Assembly (NCBI RefSeq): GCF_027925305.1
Contig: NZ_BSDR01000001.1
Span: 399,001 to 463,000 of the forward strand
Origin: Desulforhabdus amnigena
Lineage (GTDB): Bacteria > Desulfobacterota > Syntrophobacteria > Syntrophobacterales > Syntrophobacteraceae
Direction of reading: 5' to 3'
Length of the DNA stretch: 64,000 nucleotides
The translations under genes and the position numbers were made by a program. The number at the start of each line of letters is the position of its first letter. The first letter of the stretch is position 1. Below are positions 1 to 8,401 of the stretch, one piece after another. A model generated the notes under the pieces. It made no database searches. It was given only the letters and a program-made list of their open reading frames with translations, and had not been told where the DNA came from.

Positions 1-209
1 TTCAGGGATTCGAGGTTCTTACTCCTCCGGTGGGACGGAATGTCGAAGAATCCATAAGACAGGTGCAAGCCTTCCAGGTAGTGAGAGAGAGTAAGGGTAA
101 GGAAGCCACACCATCGGGATGGAGGCCTGGGAAACTTACTCTGAAACCGGGCCCGGATCTCGTCGGTAAGGTTTGGGAAGTCTGGAAAACTCGTATGGCC
201 TTCGATTAA
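1..209 (+). CDS. Peroxiredoxin (AhpC/1-Cys Prx type), C-terminal fragment
   Basis: The gene runs in from the left edge; frame 3 is open from base 3 to a TAA at 207-209, giving about 68 residues. The readable tail contains PPVGRNVEESIRQ, then QAFQVV, then ATPSGWRPG, which is the pattern of the C-terminal end of AhpC/Prx-type peroxiredoxins (VGRN..E..R...A.Q....ATP..W.PG). These proteins reduce peroxides with a peroxidatic cysteine in the N-terminal part, which lies outside the window, so catalytic residues cannot be checked. Codon use is like the neighbours. Family call is fairly firm; subclass is not. Confidence 0.78.
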   Translation, partial: QGFEVLTPPVGRNVEESIRQVQAFQVVRESKGKEATPSGWRPGKLTLKPGPDLVGKVWEVWKTRMAFD

Positions 210-762
210 CCGCCATGACCGGAGCGGCCTCAACGAAAAATAAAAGCAAAATCCGAATTCCTGTTTTTGCTGATTGACTTAAAAAGATTTTTCTGTGTGG
301 TAAGTAGCTTGCGAATCCCTGCAGCCGTCTTTTCCGCATGTTTCTGGTGAGGATGACAGCTGCAGGGCCTGTTGCTCAGTCTCGCTATTTCAATCCATTC
401 CATCGCCTTTTCAATGGCGATCCTGCCCGCTGTTCACCCAGCGGTATGAAAAGCTTTTTCAGGTCTTACGGTGCCGATCTTGCCCCTGATTTCAAAACAA
501 TCCATTCCCGAACCACTATATTCTTTATCGGAAGATAGACATATATTCCCTTTTTTCGCCGGCTTTTTCGTCAAGTTCAGCCTGAAGGTTGCCTCTTTTT
601 TAATCAAAAAAATGTATTATTCAATATCTACAATGGCATATAATATGAGCACTAAATTCTATGCGTTTTTTGACCTGCTATATCCGGCATGGGATGTTAT
701 CTTTTAAAAAAAATTGTCGAAAAACCCATAGAGAAATAGAATCGATACCGAGGGGAGTCACG
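210..762. other. Intergenic stretch, no gene seen
   Basis: About 550 bases, AT-rich toward the right end, with only short unconvincing reading frames on either strand. It holds one copy of the GACCGGAGCGG/A-rich dispersed repeat at 211-250, a 9-bp inverted repeat CCCTGCAGC (317-325) / GCTGCAGGG (359-367), and a perfect TATAAT at 639-644 without a recognisable -35 box at 17 bp; it could be the -10 of the flavoprotein gene at 763. Confidence 0.5.
211..250 (+). repeat. Dispersed repeat C, copy 1 (GACCGG.GCGG..CAACGAAAAA)
   Basis: Begins one base after the peroxiredoxin stop codon. It reads CATGACCGGAGCGG then CAACGAAAAATAAAAGC. Two further copies with the same order (GACCGGAACGGTC palindrome followed by an A-rich GAAAAA tract) lie at 30341-30385 on this strand and at 41546-41587 on the other strand. 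Function unknown. Confidence 0.55.
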
Positions 763-1317
763 ATGAAGGTTATCGGAATTGAAGGGAGTCCAAGGGAAGA
801 CGGAAACACTGAAAAGCTGGTAAGAGCCATTTTGGCCGGCGCTGCTCAAAAAGGCGCCGACACCCGGTTTTACAAAATTTCAAAAATGAATATCTCGCCT
901 TGTAGGGGGTGCATCGGCTGCAGGGAGAGCGGTATTTGTGTGATCCAAGACGAAATGACGATACTCTACGATGAAATACAAGCTTCCGATGCCATCGTAT
1001 TGGGTTCGCCTATATATATGTGGCAGGTGACCGCTCAAACAAAAATGCTAATGGACCGTCTCGTGGTATTTGTCAAGCCTGATTTTTCCTCCCGCCTAAA
1101 TGGGAAGAAGGATTTGGTGTTGGCTTTCACGCAAGGAAATCCGGATCCGCAATCCTTTAAATTCTATTTCGATTATCTCGAAAAGCTGTTTTCATTTATG
1201 TATTACGATGTCAGGGGAAGGGTTGTTGCTCATGGGATGCGAAAAAAAGATGACATTCTCGATCAAAAAGAGGTACTGGAAAGGGCAAGAGAGATCGGGA
1301 AAAGCCTAGTGGCCTGA
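763..1317 (+). CDS. Iron-sulfur flavoprotein / NADPH-dependent FMN reductase family
   Basis: A 184-residue flavodoxin-like protein. The N-terminus has a beta strand followed by GSPREDGNTEKL, the FMN phosphate-binding loop of the NADPH-dependent FMN reductase superfamily. Cysteines 47, 50, 53 and 59 form the C-x2-C-x2-C-x5-C motif typical of archaeal and anaerobe iron-sulfur flavoproteins, which ligate a 4Fe-4S cluster near FMN, and GSPIYMWQVTAQTKMLMDR matches the second conserved FMN loop. Such proteins reduce oxygen, peroxide or small acceptors using ferredoxin. The ATG at 763 was chosen because AGGGGAG lies 5 bases upstream; an in-frame ATG at 661 lacks a ribosome site. Monocistronic. Physiological substrate not deducible. 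Confidence 0.85.
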   Translation: MKVIGIEGSPREDGNTEKLVRAILAGAAQKGADTRFYKISKMNISPCRGCIGCRESGICVIQDEMTILYDEIQASDAIVLGSPIYMWQVTAQTKMLMDRLVVFVKPDFSSRLNGKKDLVLAFTQGNPDPQSFKFYFDYLEKLFSFMYYDVRGRVVAHGMRKKDDILDQKEVLERAREIGKSLVA

Positions 1318-1653
1318 CTCTGCATTGCTCATGGCGCAAATCATGCTACCGCCATGTCTCCCATCGCCTGTTGAACATGTTGATTTCATGAATCTCGGAT
1401 CTTCTCCATCGGACTGTCTCTCTCAAGCACATTCAAAGTAGGGTTTTCGTTCGCCATTATAAAGTGGTGCTTTGCCAATACAGGAATCCGGTTTGTAAGA
1501 TGAAGGGATAAACATTGGATTCATCTTGATGCTTTTCATTTGAAGGCTGAATATCCCCGGATTTGCAGGCTTACTCCACAAGACGCATCAACAGATGACG
1601 GCTTTCCCAAATGGGTCGTATAGATGGGGAAACAACCGGAAAGGAAATGCCCG
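1318..1653. other. Intergenic stretch, nothing recognised
   Basis: About 335 bases between two plus-strand genes. No convincing gene, repeat family member or strong terminator hairpin was found. The only functional signal is GGAAAGGA at 1638-1645, placed 8 bases before the ATG at 1654. Confidence 0.45.
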
Positions 1654-3603
1654 ATGTGTGAATACAAAGTGATCTTTCAGCCCTTTAACAAGGCGATAAC
1701 TGTGGCCGACGGCGACAATCTCCTTCGTACGGCCATGGAAGCCGGTGTCCATATCAATGCATCGTGTGGTGGCGCCGGTGTATGTGGCAAGTGTCGAGTT
1801 TTGATCGAGAGTGGAACCGTTGAGGGCGGCATTACGGAAAAGCTCAGTGCTGATGACCTGGCCAAAGGGTATCGGCTGGCATGCCAAAGCAGGATTCGAA
1901 GCGATCTGGTCGTGCGAATCCCTGTTGAATCCGAAGTCGATGCGGGGGTCCTGAATAAATTTGCCACTCCCCGTAAGACTGCCCGCATTCATCAGGTCGA
2001 TTTCGAGGAACTGAAGGATCAGGGACTGTTCATTCCCCCTGTAGAGAAGCGCTACCTGGAACTTCCCCCGCCCAATGACCAGGATCGTCTGCCGGATGTC
2101 ACCCGGCTCATCAATTTTCTCAAGGCCAAATACAATGAACATCGGCTCGTGGCCAGGCTTCCGGTGATACGCAAGATCCCCGATACCCTGAGAAACTCCG
2201 CATTCAAGGTAACCGCCACCCTTGCCCGGCCGGTGCACGAAGGCCGCAAAACCCATATCATCAATATTGAACCGGGCGACACGACGAACCGAAATTTCGC
2301 CATAGCCATGGATATCGGTACCACAACGGTTTATGGGCAATTGATCGATCTTATAAGCGGTGAGGTTGTGGCTCAGCACGGGGAATTCAATGGCCAAATC
2401 AGCTACGGGGAAGATGTGCTCAGCCGTATCGTCTTTGCCGAAAGACCAGGAGGGCTCGATAAGCTGCATCAGGTAGTTGTGGCCACCATCAATACCATCA
2501 TCCGACGGATCGTCAAAGAGGCGAAGGTTGAGCTCGACGAGATTTCGAGCATCACGCTGGCTGGCAATACCACGATGACACAGTTGCTGCTCAAAATAAA
2601 TCCCCGCTACATTCGCTTTGCCCCCTACGTTCCCGCCTCAACCCTGTATCCCCCCATCAATGCTGTGGATTTGGGTCTGGAATTGGGGGATCATGTCACG
2701 GCGCTTGTCTACCCCGCCATTTCTTCTTATGTGGGTGGGGATATCGTCGCTGGAGTGATGGGCGCCGGTCTGTACCGGACAGAAGAGGTCACTCTTTATT
2801 TGGATATCGGCACCAATGCCGAAATCGTTGTGGGAAACAAGGACTGGTTCGCCTGCGCTGCCTGTTCGGCCGGCCCCGCCTTTGAAGGTGGAGGGATCAA
2901 ATTCGGTATGCGTGCGGCCAAAGGGGCAATTGAGGATTTTTCAGTGGACCCTGTCTCCCTTGAACCGATGCTGGTGACCATCGGCAATGTTCGACCGAAG
3001 GGAATCTGCGGTTCGGGACTCATTACCATTGTAGCCACATTCTTTGAAATGGGCATCATCGACAGTCGGGGAAAATTCCATGTGAATCTGAAGACCGATC
3101 GGGTGCGTGAAGCCGATGGCGTCTGTGAATATGTTCTCGTCTGGGCTGATGAAACACAGATTGATCGGGATATTACCATCAGCGAAAACGATATAGACAA
3201 CCTCATTCGGGCCAAAGGGGCCATTTTCAGTGGTTTCCAGACCTTGCTGGAAGAGGTCGGTCTGCGCTTTGAGGATGTCGATAAAATCGTCTTGGCGGGG
3301 GGCTTCGGCAGCTACATTGATCTCGAAAAGGCCATGGTTATTGGGCTCCTTCCGGAAACGGACCCCGAAAAGATCACTTTTATCGGCAACGGCTCGCTCA
3401 TGGGGTGTCGCATGAGCTCTCTCACCAACCGCATTCGCAGGGATGTCGTGGAGGTGACGAAGAAAATGACTAATTTCGAGCTGTCGGAGACGCCTTCCTT
3501 CATGAACCGCTATGTGGCATCACTCTTCCTGCCCCACACGGAAATCAACCATTTTCCCAAGCTCAAAGCGCGCATGAGTGCCCGCAGAAGGTTTCTGCGC
3601 TAG
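1654..3603 (+). CDS. ASKHA-domain protein, 2Fe-2S corrinoid-activation ferredoxin (RACo-like)
   Basis: A 649-residue protein of the family that reactivates Co(II) corrinoid proteins by ATP-dependent one-electron reduction in methyltransferase systems (RACo/RamA-like reactivators). The N-terminal 2Fe-2S domain carries C38, C44, C47 and C77 in the plant-type ferredoxin spacing. A linker to about residue 210 follows, then an ASKHA actin-like ATPase fold beginning near DIGTTTVYGQL (about residue 220), with a second DIGTNAE strand and the GGFGSYIDLEKA motif near the C-terminus (DUF4445). GGAAAGGA precedes ATG 1654 by 8 bases; an ATG at 1624 in frame has no ribosome site. No corrinoid protein or methyltransferase gene is next to it, so the partner lies elsewhere. 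Confidence 0.88.
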   Translation: MCEYKVIFQPFNKAITVADGDNLLRTAMEAGVHINASCGGAGVCGKCRVLIESGTVEGGITEKLSADDLAKGYRLACQSRIRSDLVVRIPVESEVDAGVLNKFATPRKTARIHQVDFEELKDQGLFIPPVEKRYLELPPPNDQDRLPDVTRLINFLKAKYNEHRLVARLPVIRKIPDTLRNSAFKVTATLARPVHEGRKTHIINIEPGDTTNRNFAIAMDIGTTTVYGQLIDLISGEVVAQHGEFNGQISYGEDVLSRIVFAERPGGLDKLHQVVVATINTIIRRIVKEAKVELDEISSITLAGNTTMTQLLLKINPRYIRFAPYVPASTLYPPINAVDLGLELGDHVTALVYPAISSYVGGDIVAGVMGAGLYRTEEVTLYLDIGTNAEIVVGNKDWFACAACSAGPAFEGGGIKFGMRAAKGAIEDFSVDPVSLEPMLVTIGNVRPKGICGSGLITIVATFFEMGIIDSRGKFHVNLKTDRVREADGVCEYVLVWADETQIDRDITISENDIDNLIRAKGAIFSGFQTLLEEVGLRFEDVDKIVLAGGFGSYIDLEKAMVIGLLPETDPEKITFIGNGSLMGCRMSSLTNRIRRDVVEVTKKMTNFELSETPSFMNRYVASLFLPHTEINHFPKLKARMSARRRFLR

Positions 3604-3729
3604 ATCGAAACCGTCATCCTGCCTTTTTTTGAGCGGGAAGAAGAGGGCGTCCTGTGTATGGTGACCCTGTTTTGGAATGAATTTTTTTTTCCGAGCAACC
3701 ATCCCGCAGATGAGTTGCTCGGCATGGAA

Positions 3730-4833
3730 TCAGGCAACTTTGTAGCGGCTGAAAGTCGCTGATCCGTCACTCCTGTCTATTCCATGGGAGTGTCGAAGCA
3801 GTTGCTCATGAGCACTTCTGATCAGGTGTTCGGTAGTTTCCCAGGAAATACACGCATCCGTAATGGAAACTCCGTACTGCATCTCTTCCAGATTTCCTTT
3901 GTTCTTCTGATTGCCTTCGTAGAGGTTGCTTTCGAGCATCAAACCGATCAGCGAGTCATTGCCGTCGATGCGTTGATTGATGACATCCTGCCAGACCATT
4001 GCCTGGATCTGGTGTTTTTTCCTCGAATTGGCGTGGGAACAATCGACCACGATAGTCTCGGGGAGTCCCTTTTCCCTCAAGAGGTTGAGAGCTTCCTGGA
4101 TGCTGACCGAATCATAATTGGGACGGCGGCCGCCGCGCAAAACGATGTGTGTGTATGGGTTGCCGGTGGTCTTGACGATGCTTGTTTGACCATTCTCATC
4201 CATGCCCAGGAAACTCTGAGGCGAGCTGGCGGCGATCATGGCATTCAGGGCGGTTGCAAGGCCTCCGTCCGTGCAGTTTTTAAATCCTACGGGCATGGAA
4301 AGACCGCTCGCCATTTCCCGGTGCGTTTGGGATTCGGTCGTCCGCGCGCCAATAGTAGCCCAGCAAACCAACCCTGCAATGTATTGCGGTGTAATGGGAT
4401 CGAGCATCTCGCTGGCGGTCGGCAGGCCCATTTCGGTGATTTTCAGAAGCAGGCTGCGCGCTTTGCGCAATCCAGAAACGATATCACAGGATCCGTCAAG
4501 CCAGGGGTCGTTGATCAAACCCTTCCATCCCACGGTCGTCCTCGGTTTCTCAAAGTAAACGCGCATCACCAGGTAGATTGTGTCCTTGACACTTTCTTTG
4601 AGGGCGTTGAGCCGTTCGGCATATTCCAGGGCAGCCTTTTCATCATGAATCGAACAGGGTCCCACAATCACCAGAAGCCGCGGATCTTCTTTCCGCAGGA
4701 TTTTCTGGATCACTTCACGCCCCTCAACTACTGTCTGGTGGGCTTTTTCCGTCATGGGCAATTCATCTTTCAATGCGTTTGGAGAAATGAGGGGAATGAA
4801 TTCTTTAACGTTGATGTCGTGGGTTGGTTTCAT
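3730..4833 (-). CDS. aroF: 3-deoxy-7-phosphoheptulonate (DAHP) synthase, class I
   Basis: Condenses phosphoenolpyruvate and erythrose-4-phosphate, the first step of aromatic amino acid synthesis. About 367 residues, the usual length of the AroFGH-type (class I alpha) enzymes. Diagnostic stretches are VGPCSIHD, MRVYFEKPRTT, GWKGLINDP, GARTTESQTHRE, PVGFKNCTDG, LRGG, VDCSHANS and SNLYEGNQ. The second of two ATGs (4833) is 8 bases from AAGGA; the first (4839) is only 2-3 bases away. It is preceded by an attenuator: promoter 5081-5109, leader peptide 4964-5044 with YYYFYYY, and two terminator hairpins (4910-4938 and 4863-4896). Regulation is therefore likely by tyrosine/phenylalanine supply. The gene stands alone. 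Confidence 0.95.
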   Translation of the reverse strand: MKPTHDINVKEFIPLISPNALKDELPMTEKAHQTVVEGREVIQKILRKEDPRLLVIVGPCSIHDEKAALEYAERLNALKESVKDTIYLVMRVYFEKPRTTVGWKGLINDPWLDGSCDIVSGLRKARSLLLKITEMGLPTASEMLDPITPQYIAGLVCWATIGARTTESQTHREMASGLSMPVGFKNCTDGGLATALNAMIAASSPQSFLGMDENGQTSIVKTTGNPYTHIVLRGGRRPNYDSVSIQEALNLLREKGLPETIVVDCSHANSRKKHQIQAMVWQDVINQRIDGNDSLIGLMLESNLYEGNQKNKGNLEEMQYGVSITDACISWETTEHLIRSAHEQLLRHSHGIDRSDGSATFSRYKVA

Positions 4834-4862
4834 TGTCATTTTCCTTTTCAGACCAAAAAATA

Positions 4863-4896
4863 AAAAAACCGTAAGACCTCTGCCCTACGGTTTTTT
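4863..4896 (-). terminator. Second leader terminator hairpin of the DAHP synthase gene
   Basis: Read on the minus strand, AAAAAACCGTA (4896-4886) pairs perfectly with TACGGTTTTTT (4873-4863) around a 12-base loop, ending in a T tract 30 bases before the start codon of the synthase. The symmetry means it could also stop transcription from the other direction. It lies downstream of the antiterminator-coupled hairpin at 4910-4938, so the two act in tandem or one is the principal stop. Confidence 0.8.
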
Positions 4897-4902
4897 CGAA
4901 AT

Positions 4903-4938
4903 AAAAAAAAGCCGCGGGCTCTTTGGCTGCCTGCGGCT
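4903..4938 (-). terminator. Attenuator terminator (3:4 hairpin) in the DAHP synthase leader
   Basis: On the minus strand AGCCGCAGGC (4938-4929) pairs with GCCCGCGGCT (4919-4910), ten pairs with one A.C mismatch and a 9-base loop, followed at once by eight T (4910-4903 region). The 5' arm overlaps CAGGCAG (4933-4927), which is the exact complement of CTGCCTG (4981-4975) inside the leader peptide codons 21-24, so an alternative antiterminator pairing would destroy this hairpin. Confidence 0.85.
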
Positions 4939-4963
4939 TGTTTATTTTTTGGAGTCGTGTGTT

Positions 4964-5044
4964 TCAGCGCACCTCAGGCAGACGAGTGGTATAATAATAA
5001 AAATAATAATAACCAAAAAGTCCGCTGAAAATGAGCTGTACCAT
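4964..5044 (-). CDS. Tyr/Phe-rich leader peptide of the DAHP synthase attenuator
   Basis: A 26-codon frame starting ATG at 5044 and ending TGA at 4964, too short for usual gene callers. Residues 11-18 are GYYYFYYY: six tyrosine codons and one phenylalanine in seven codons, with further Phe at 6 and 10. This is the hallmark of a ribosome-mediated attenuator leader. Stalling at the Tyr/Phe run would leave CTGCCTG (4975-4981) free to pair with CAGGCAG (4927-4933), preventing the terminator at 4903-4938; reaching the stop codon would mask CTGCCTG and allow termination. A TTGACA-17-TATCTA promoter lies 36 bases upstream. Ribosome site is weak (AGAAAG). Function is inferred from sequence logic. Confidence 0.85.
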   Translation of the reverse strand: MVQLIFSGLFGYYYFYYYTTRLPEVR

Positions 5045-5080
5045 AAAATAATCTTTCTATAAAGTTAACTATTTTAAAAA

Positions 5081-5109
5081 TAGATAGACAAATATGTCGA
5101 TGTTGTCAA
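5081..5109 (-). promoter_or_regulatory. Sigma70-type promoter of the DAHP synthase leader
   Basis: On the minus strand a perfect TTGACA (5109-5104) is followed after exactly 17 bases by TATCTA (5086-5081), four of six matches to TATAAT. Transcription would start near 5073, about 30 bases before the leader ATG at 5044. Confidence 0.7.
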
Positions 5110-5346
5110 GAATTTTCTCATCATTTGCAGCAAATTTCCAATCCTTTTCTTTGACTTCCTTGACCCCATCGAAGTGAAAGCGCGTTGAGATCAAGTTTCA
5201 CCTATTTTGCCCGATATGCAGCCCATTATGCTGGGACCATTTTTTTGATGATTCTTTTCTTTGATGGTAGAGTGGTGTCGTTACTTCATCGGGCTCTTTT
5301 CGGTGTACTTTTTCATGTGTCACAAATGGAGTGTGTGAGAGGATCT

Positions 5347-6351
5347 ATGAGTCATTTTTTCAGAGCCTTCCAAAGTCTGTTTTTCGTTTTTTCCCTGACG
5401 AGTTTCCTGGTCTGTTCCGGCTGCATCAAACCAAAAATCACACTCTTTCCAGATGGTGCCGAGCCCCTCAAAGAGTACACTTTGCAGGGAAGCGGTAAAC
5501 AAAAAATACTGATCATCCCGATCAAGGGTTTCATTTCCGACAGTCCCAGGAACTTGCCTTTGTATCGCAAAGTCGGCATGGTTCAGGAAGTGGTGGCTCA
5601 CTTGAAACGGGCGGAAAAAGACGAAGATATCAAGGCGGTCCTTTTGAAAATTGATTCACCGGGGGGATCAGTCACGGCAAGCGATATCTTGTACCATGAA
5701 ATCCTGAAATTCAAGGAACGCAGCGGGGTAAAATTGATTGCGGTCATGATGGGAGTGGCGGCCTCCGGTGGGTATTACATCTCGCTGTCCGCGGACCTCG
5801 TTATGGCGCATCCCACTTCGATCACCGGTTCGATAGGCGTTGTCTTTTTACAGCCCAATGTATCGGGACTCATGGATAAGATGGGTTTGGAAGTACAGAT
5901 AGATAAATCGGGAAGGAACAAAGACATGGGATCTCCGTTCCGAAAGGCTACGCCGGAAGAGCAGAAGATTGTTCAGGGGCTGGTTGACGATCTTGCGGGG
6001 AGATTTCTTTCTCTCGTGGACGAGCGTCGAAAACTCAGCGACGAAGCGAAAAAAGATATCGCTTCCGCACGTATCTACACCGCTTCGGATGCCTTGCGCC
6101 TTGGGTTGGTGGATCGCATCGGATATCTGGATGATGCAATCCTTGAAACCATCAGGATGGCGGGACTTCCAGAAGACGCCAGGGTTGTGGTGTACCGCCG
6201 GAGTGAATATGCCGACGATAACTTCTACAACACCTCCAGCAGCAAAAGAGGGATGCCGGATATAAACCTGATCCAGCTGGATTTGGTGGAATCCATTCCC
6301 CCTTTTCGCAGCGGGTTCTATTACCTGTGGCTTCCGGGGCAATCCGACTGA
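5347..6351 (+). CDS. sppA: Signal peptide peptidase SppA (S49 family, 36K type)
   Basis: A 334-residue inner-membrane serine protease that degrades cleaved signal peptides. A hydrophobic N-terminal segment (about residues 8-25) ends in CSGC and may be an uncleaved anchor or an atypical lipobox. The ClpP-like fold shows LLKIDSPGGSV, the nucleophile in GVAASGGYYIS (Ser140) and the general-base lysine in NKDMGSPFR (Lys192), about 50 residues apart as in the short bacterial SppA enzymes. ATG 5347 is chosen for GAGAGGA four bases upstream; the frame stays open to 5185 but those residues look random. Convergent with the helicase gene at 6399. Confidence 0.9.
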   Translation: MSHFFRAFQSLFFVFSLTSFLVCSGCIKPKITLFPDGAEPLKEYTLQGSGKQKILIIPIKGFISDSPRNLPLYRKVGMVQEVVAHLKRAEKDEDIKAVLLKIDSPGGSVTASDILYHEILKFKERSGVKLIAVMMGVAASGGYYISLSADLVMAHPTSITGSIGVVFLQPNVSGLMDKMGLEVQIDKSGRNKDMGSPFRKATPEEQKIVQGLVDDLAGRFLSLVDERRKLSDEAKKDIASARIYTASDALRLGLVDRIGYLDDAILETIRMAGLPEDARVVVYRRSEYADDNFYNTSSSKRGMPDINLIQLDLVESIPPFRSGFYYLWLPGQSD

Positions 6352-6398
6352 TCATATAATGAAAACATTCGGAGTTTTCCCTGTATCATTTCTCAAAT

Positions 6399-8015
6399 CT
6401 ACTTTTTCACACTCTTCCTGGCCGGTCTTGCTACTTTTACAACGGATTCTTTTCCGGCTTTGCTTTTTTTGAATTTCTTGAGAATGAACTCAGCTTCAGA
6501 ACATGGGACGGTGATAAAAGAACAGGTATCTTGTATTTCAATGTTTTCAATCATACTTCGAGCGGTTCCGGCCTTTTTCTCGATAAACGTCAGAAGGTTT
6601 TCTTTTGTCGTTTTCGTGTTTTTCCCTCTGGCAATGAAGAGGCGCGTTTTGCCCTGTTCCCCAACATGCGCCTTACCTTTCACATTACTCTTCCTGGTTT
6701 TGATGGGCGTCATTTTCCGGTAATTGCTCGCATCCAAAGTTTTGCCGAAGGAATATTTGAGGATGGCAGCCACAATATCTTCAGCAGGATTTTCAGAAAT
6801 CAACTCCCTTGCCCATTGTCTGTATTCGCCGATTTCGTTGTTCTCTGCAACAGTTAGGATATCGTTGGTGATTCGCTTTTTTCTAGCATCGACAATCTGG
6901 CTCACTTTCGGTACGTCTTCTTTGCGGATGACAGCCTTGGCGATCCGCTTAATGAAGCCGAGCCTCTTGAATTCATCCGGCGTTATAAAGGTTATGGCTG
7001 TTCCCTGCTTGCCGGCTCTGCCCGTTCTTCCGATACGGTGAATATACGCCTCGGGATTTTCCGGAAGAGAATAATTGATGACATGAGTCAGATTGTTCAC
7101 ATCGATACCGCGTGCGGCGACATCCGTTGCTACAAGTATGGACAGTTGCTGCTTTCTGAACTTGCCAAGGATCTTTTCCCTTTGCGATTGGGAAATATCT
7201 CCATGCAGCGCATCGGCGGGATAATTTCTTTCGATCAGTTTCGTTGCCAGTTCGTCTACTTCTATCTTGGTTCTGCAGAAAACCATCCCATAAAAATCGC
7301 TTTCCATGTCAATGATTCTGCTCAAAGCTTCCAGCTTGTCCTGTCTAGCCACTTCAAAGTAGACCTGATCCGTAAGGTCTGTGGTCGGCTCTGTCCGGGT
7401 TTTGAGATGGGTATAATTTCCCATGTATTTTTCGGCGAGCTTTTTGATGCGGTCCGGCATGGTGGCGGACAACAGAAGCACGCGCTTATATTCTGGAGTG
7501 TATCCGAATATTTTTTCGATATCCTCGATAAAACCCATATTGAGCATTTCGTCCGCCTCATCGAGAATAAAGTACTGAACTTCATCCAGATCCAGGCTCC
7601 CCCGGTTGATGTGGTCGAGGACCCGGCCGGGAGTTCCCACAATGATAGAGACCCCCTGCCTCAGTTTTTTGAGCTGCAGTTCAATGGCTTGACCGCCATA
7701 TATGGGCGCCACGGATAGATTGCTTTCACCCTTCAAGGAAATGATTTCCTCGCAAACCTGGATCACGAGTTCGCGGGTTGGCGCCAGGATGATCGCCTGC
7801 GTTTTCCTCGAATCCGGTTTTACTCTTTCAATGAGTGGCAGAGCGAAGGCCGCCGTTTTGCCCGTGCCCGTCTGAGCCTGGGCGATGATGTCTATCTCGT
7901 TTTGGAGGAGAAGAGGAATGGCCATGTTCTGGATTTCTGTCGGTTCTTCAAAACCCTTTGCGCGAAGAGCACGAAGGTTTTTTTCGGAAAGGCCCAAGTC
8001 TTTAAATTTTTGCAT
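6399..8015 (-). CDS. deaD: DEAD-box ATP-dependent RNA helicase (DeaD/CsdA type)
   Basis: About 538 residues. Superfamily 2 motifs in order: Q motif (LGLSEKNLRAL..GFEEPTEIQ), motif I AQTGTGKT, Ia PTRELVIQV, DEAD box LDEADEML, SAT in LLSATMP, then RecA-2 motifs VATDVAARGIDV and HRIGRTGRAG. After about residue 390 comes a region ending with a DbpA-type RNA-binding domain (TRLFIARGKNTKTTKENLLTF). Such helicases remodel ribosomal and mRNA structure, often in the cold. The ATG at 8015 begins MQKFKDLGLS, matching the family N-terminus, with GAAGAA upstream; the frame is open to 8165 but the extra 50 residues are not family-like. The 8016-8401 leader may be regulatory. Confidence 0.95.
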   Translation of the reverse strand: MQKFKDLGLSEKNLRALRAKGFEEPTEIQNMAIPLLLQNEIDIIAQAQTGTGKTAAFALPLIERVKPDSRKTQAIILAPTRELVIQVCEEIISLKGESNLSVAPIYGGQAIELQLKKLRQGVSIIVGTPGRVLDHINRGSLDLDEVQYFILDEADEMLNMGFIEDIEKIFGYTPEYKRVLLLSATMPDRIKKLAEKYMGNYTHLKTRTEPTTDLTDQVYFEVARQDKLEALSRIIDMESDFYGMVFCRTKIEVDELATKLIERNYPADALHGDISQSQREKILGKFRKQQLSILVATDVAARGIDVNNLTHVINYSLPENPEAYIHRIGRTGRAGKQGTAITFITPDEFKRLGFIKRIAKAVIRKEDVPKVSQIVDARKKRITNDILTVAENNEIGEYRQWARELISENPAEDIVAAILKYSFGKTLDASNYRKMTPIKTRKSNVKGKAHVGEQGKTRLFIARGKNTKTTKENLLTFIEKKAGTARSMIENIEIQDTCSFITVPCSEAEFILKKFKKSKAGKESVVKVARPARKSVKK

Positions 8016-8401
8016 ATTTTCTTCTTTTCGTATCATGTGGCGGTTTTCGCCGATTTTTATTGCAAATGATGAATGCTCTTTAGACAATGCGCTCCGTTCA
8101 TACCCGTCTTCCATGGATGAATCAATATGCCGAGGCAATAGAACTTCCTTGCAAAAGTATTTCATGGCGGGGGGAACGGATGATGAGAGACGGTCAGGAG
8201 GGAATGGTCCTGCAGTCTTACATACCAGTTCATTCTATAAAACAATATAATATAACAAAATTCATAAATTTATCCTAATCTTTTTTGTAATTGAAAGGTC
8301 CGGAATTTTTCTTTTGGGGCCATGGAATGGATCTTTCTATGAAACGCAATGTTTGAAATCAGCCAAGAGGATAGAACTTCCAGGAATTCTTTAACAGCAC
8401 G
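8016..8401. other. Intergenic stretch between helicase and symporter genes
   Basis: About 385 bases, very AT-rich at 8225-8290. It is the long 5' leader and promoter region of the minus-strand helicase gene plus the 3' side of the symporter gene. No member of the repeat families and no clear intrinsic terminator was found; long untranslated leaders are common on cold-inducible helicase genes, but no specific motif was recognised. Confidence 0.4.

Noticed and set aside
3691-3722. CCGAGCAAC/GTTGCTCGG hairpin after the DAHP synthase gene, next to nine T
   Set aside because: For the minus-strand gene the tract after the hairpin reads A, not T; for the plus strand the T run precedes the hairpin. 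It is not a canonical intrinsic terminator in either direction.
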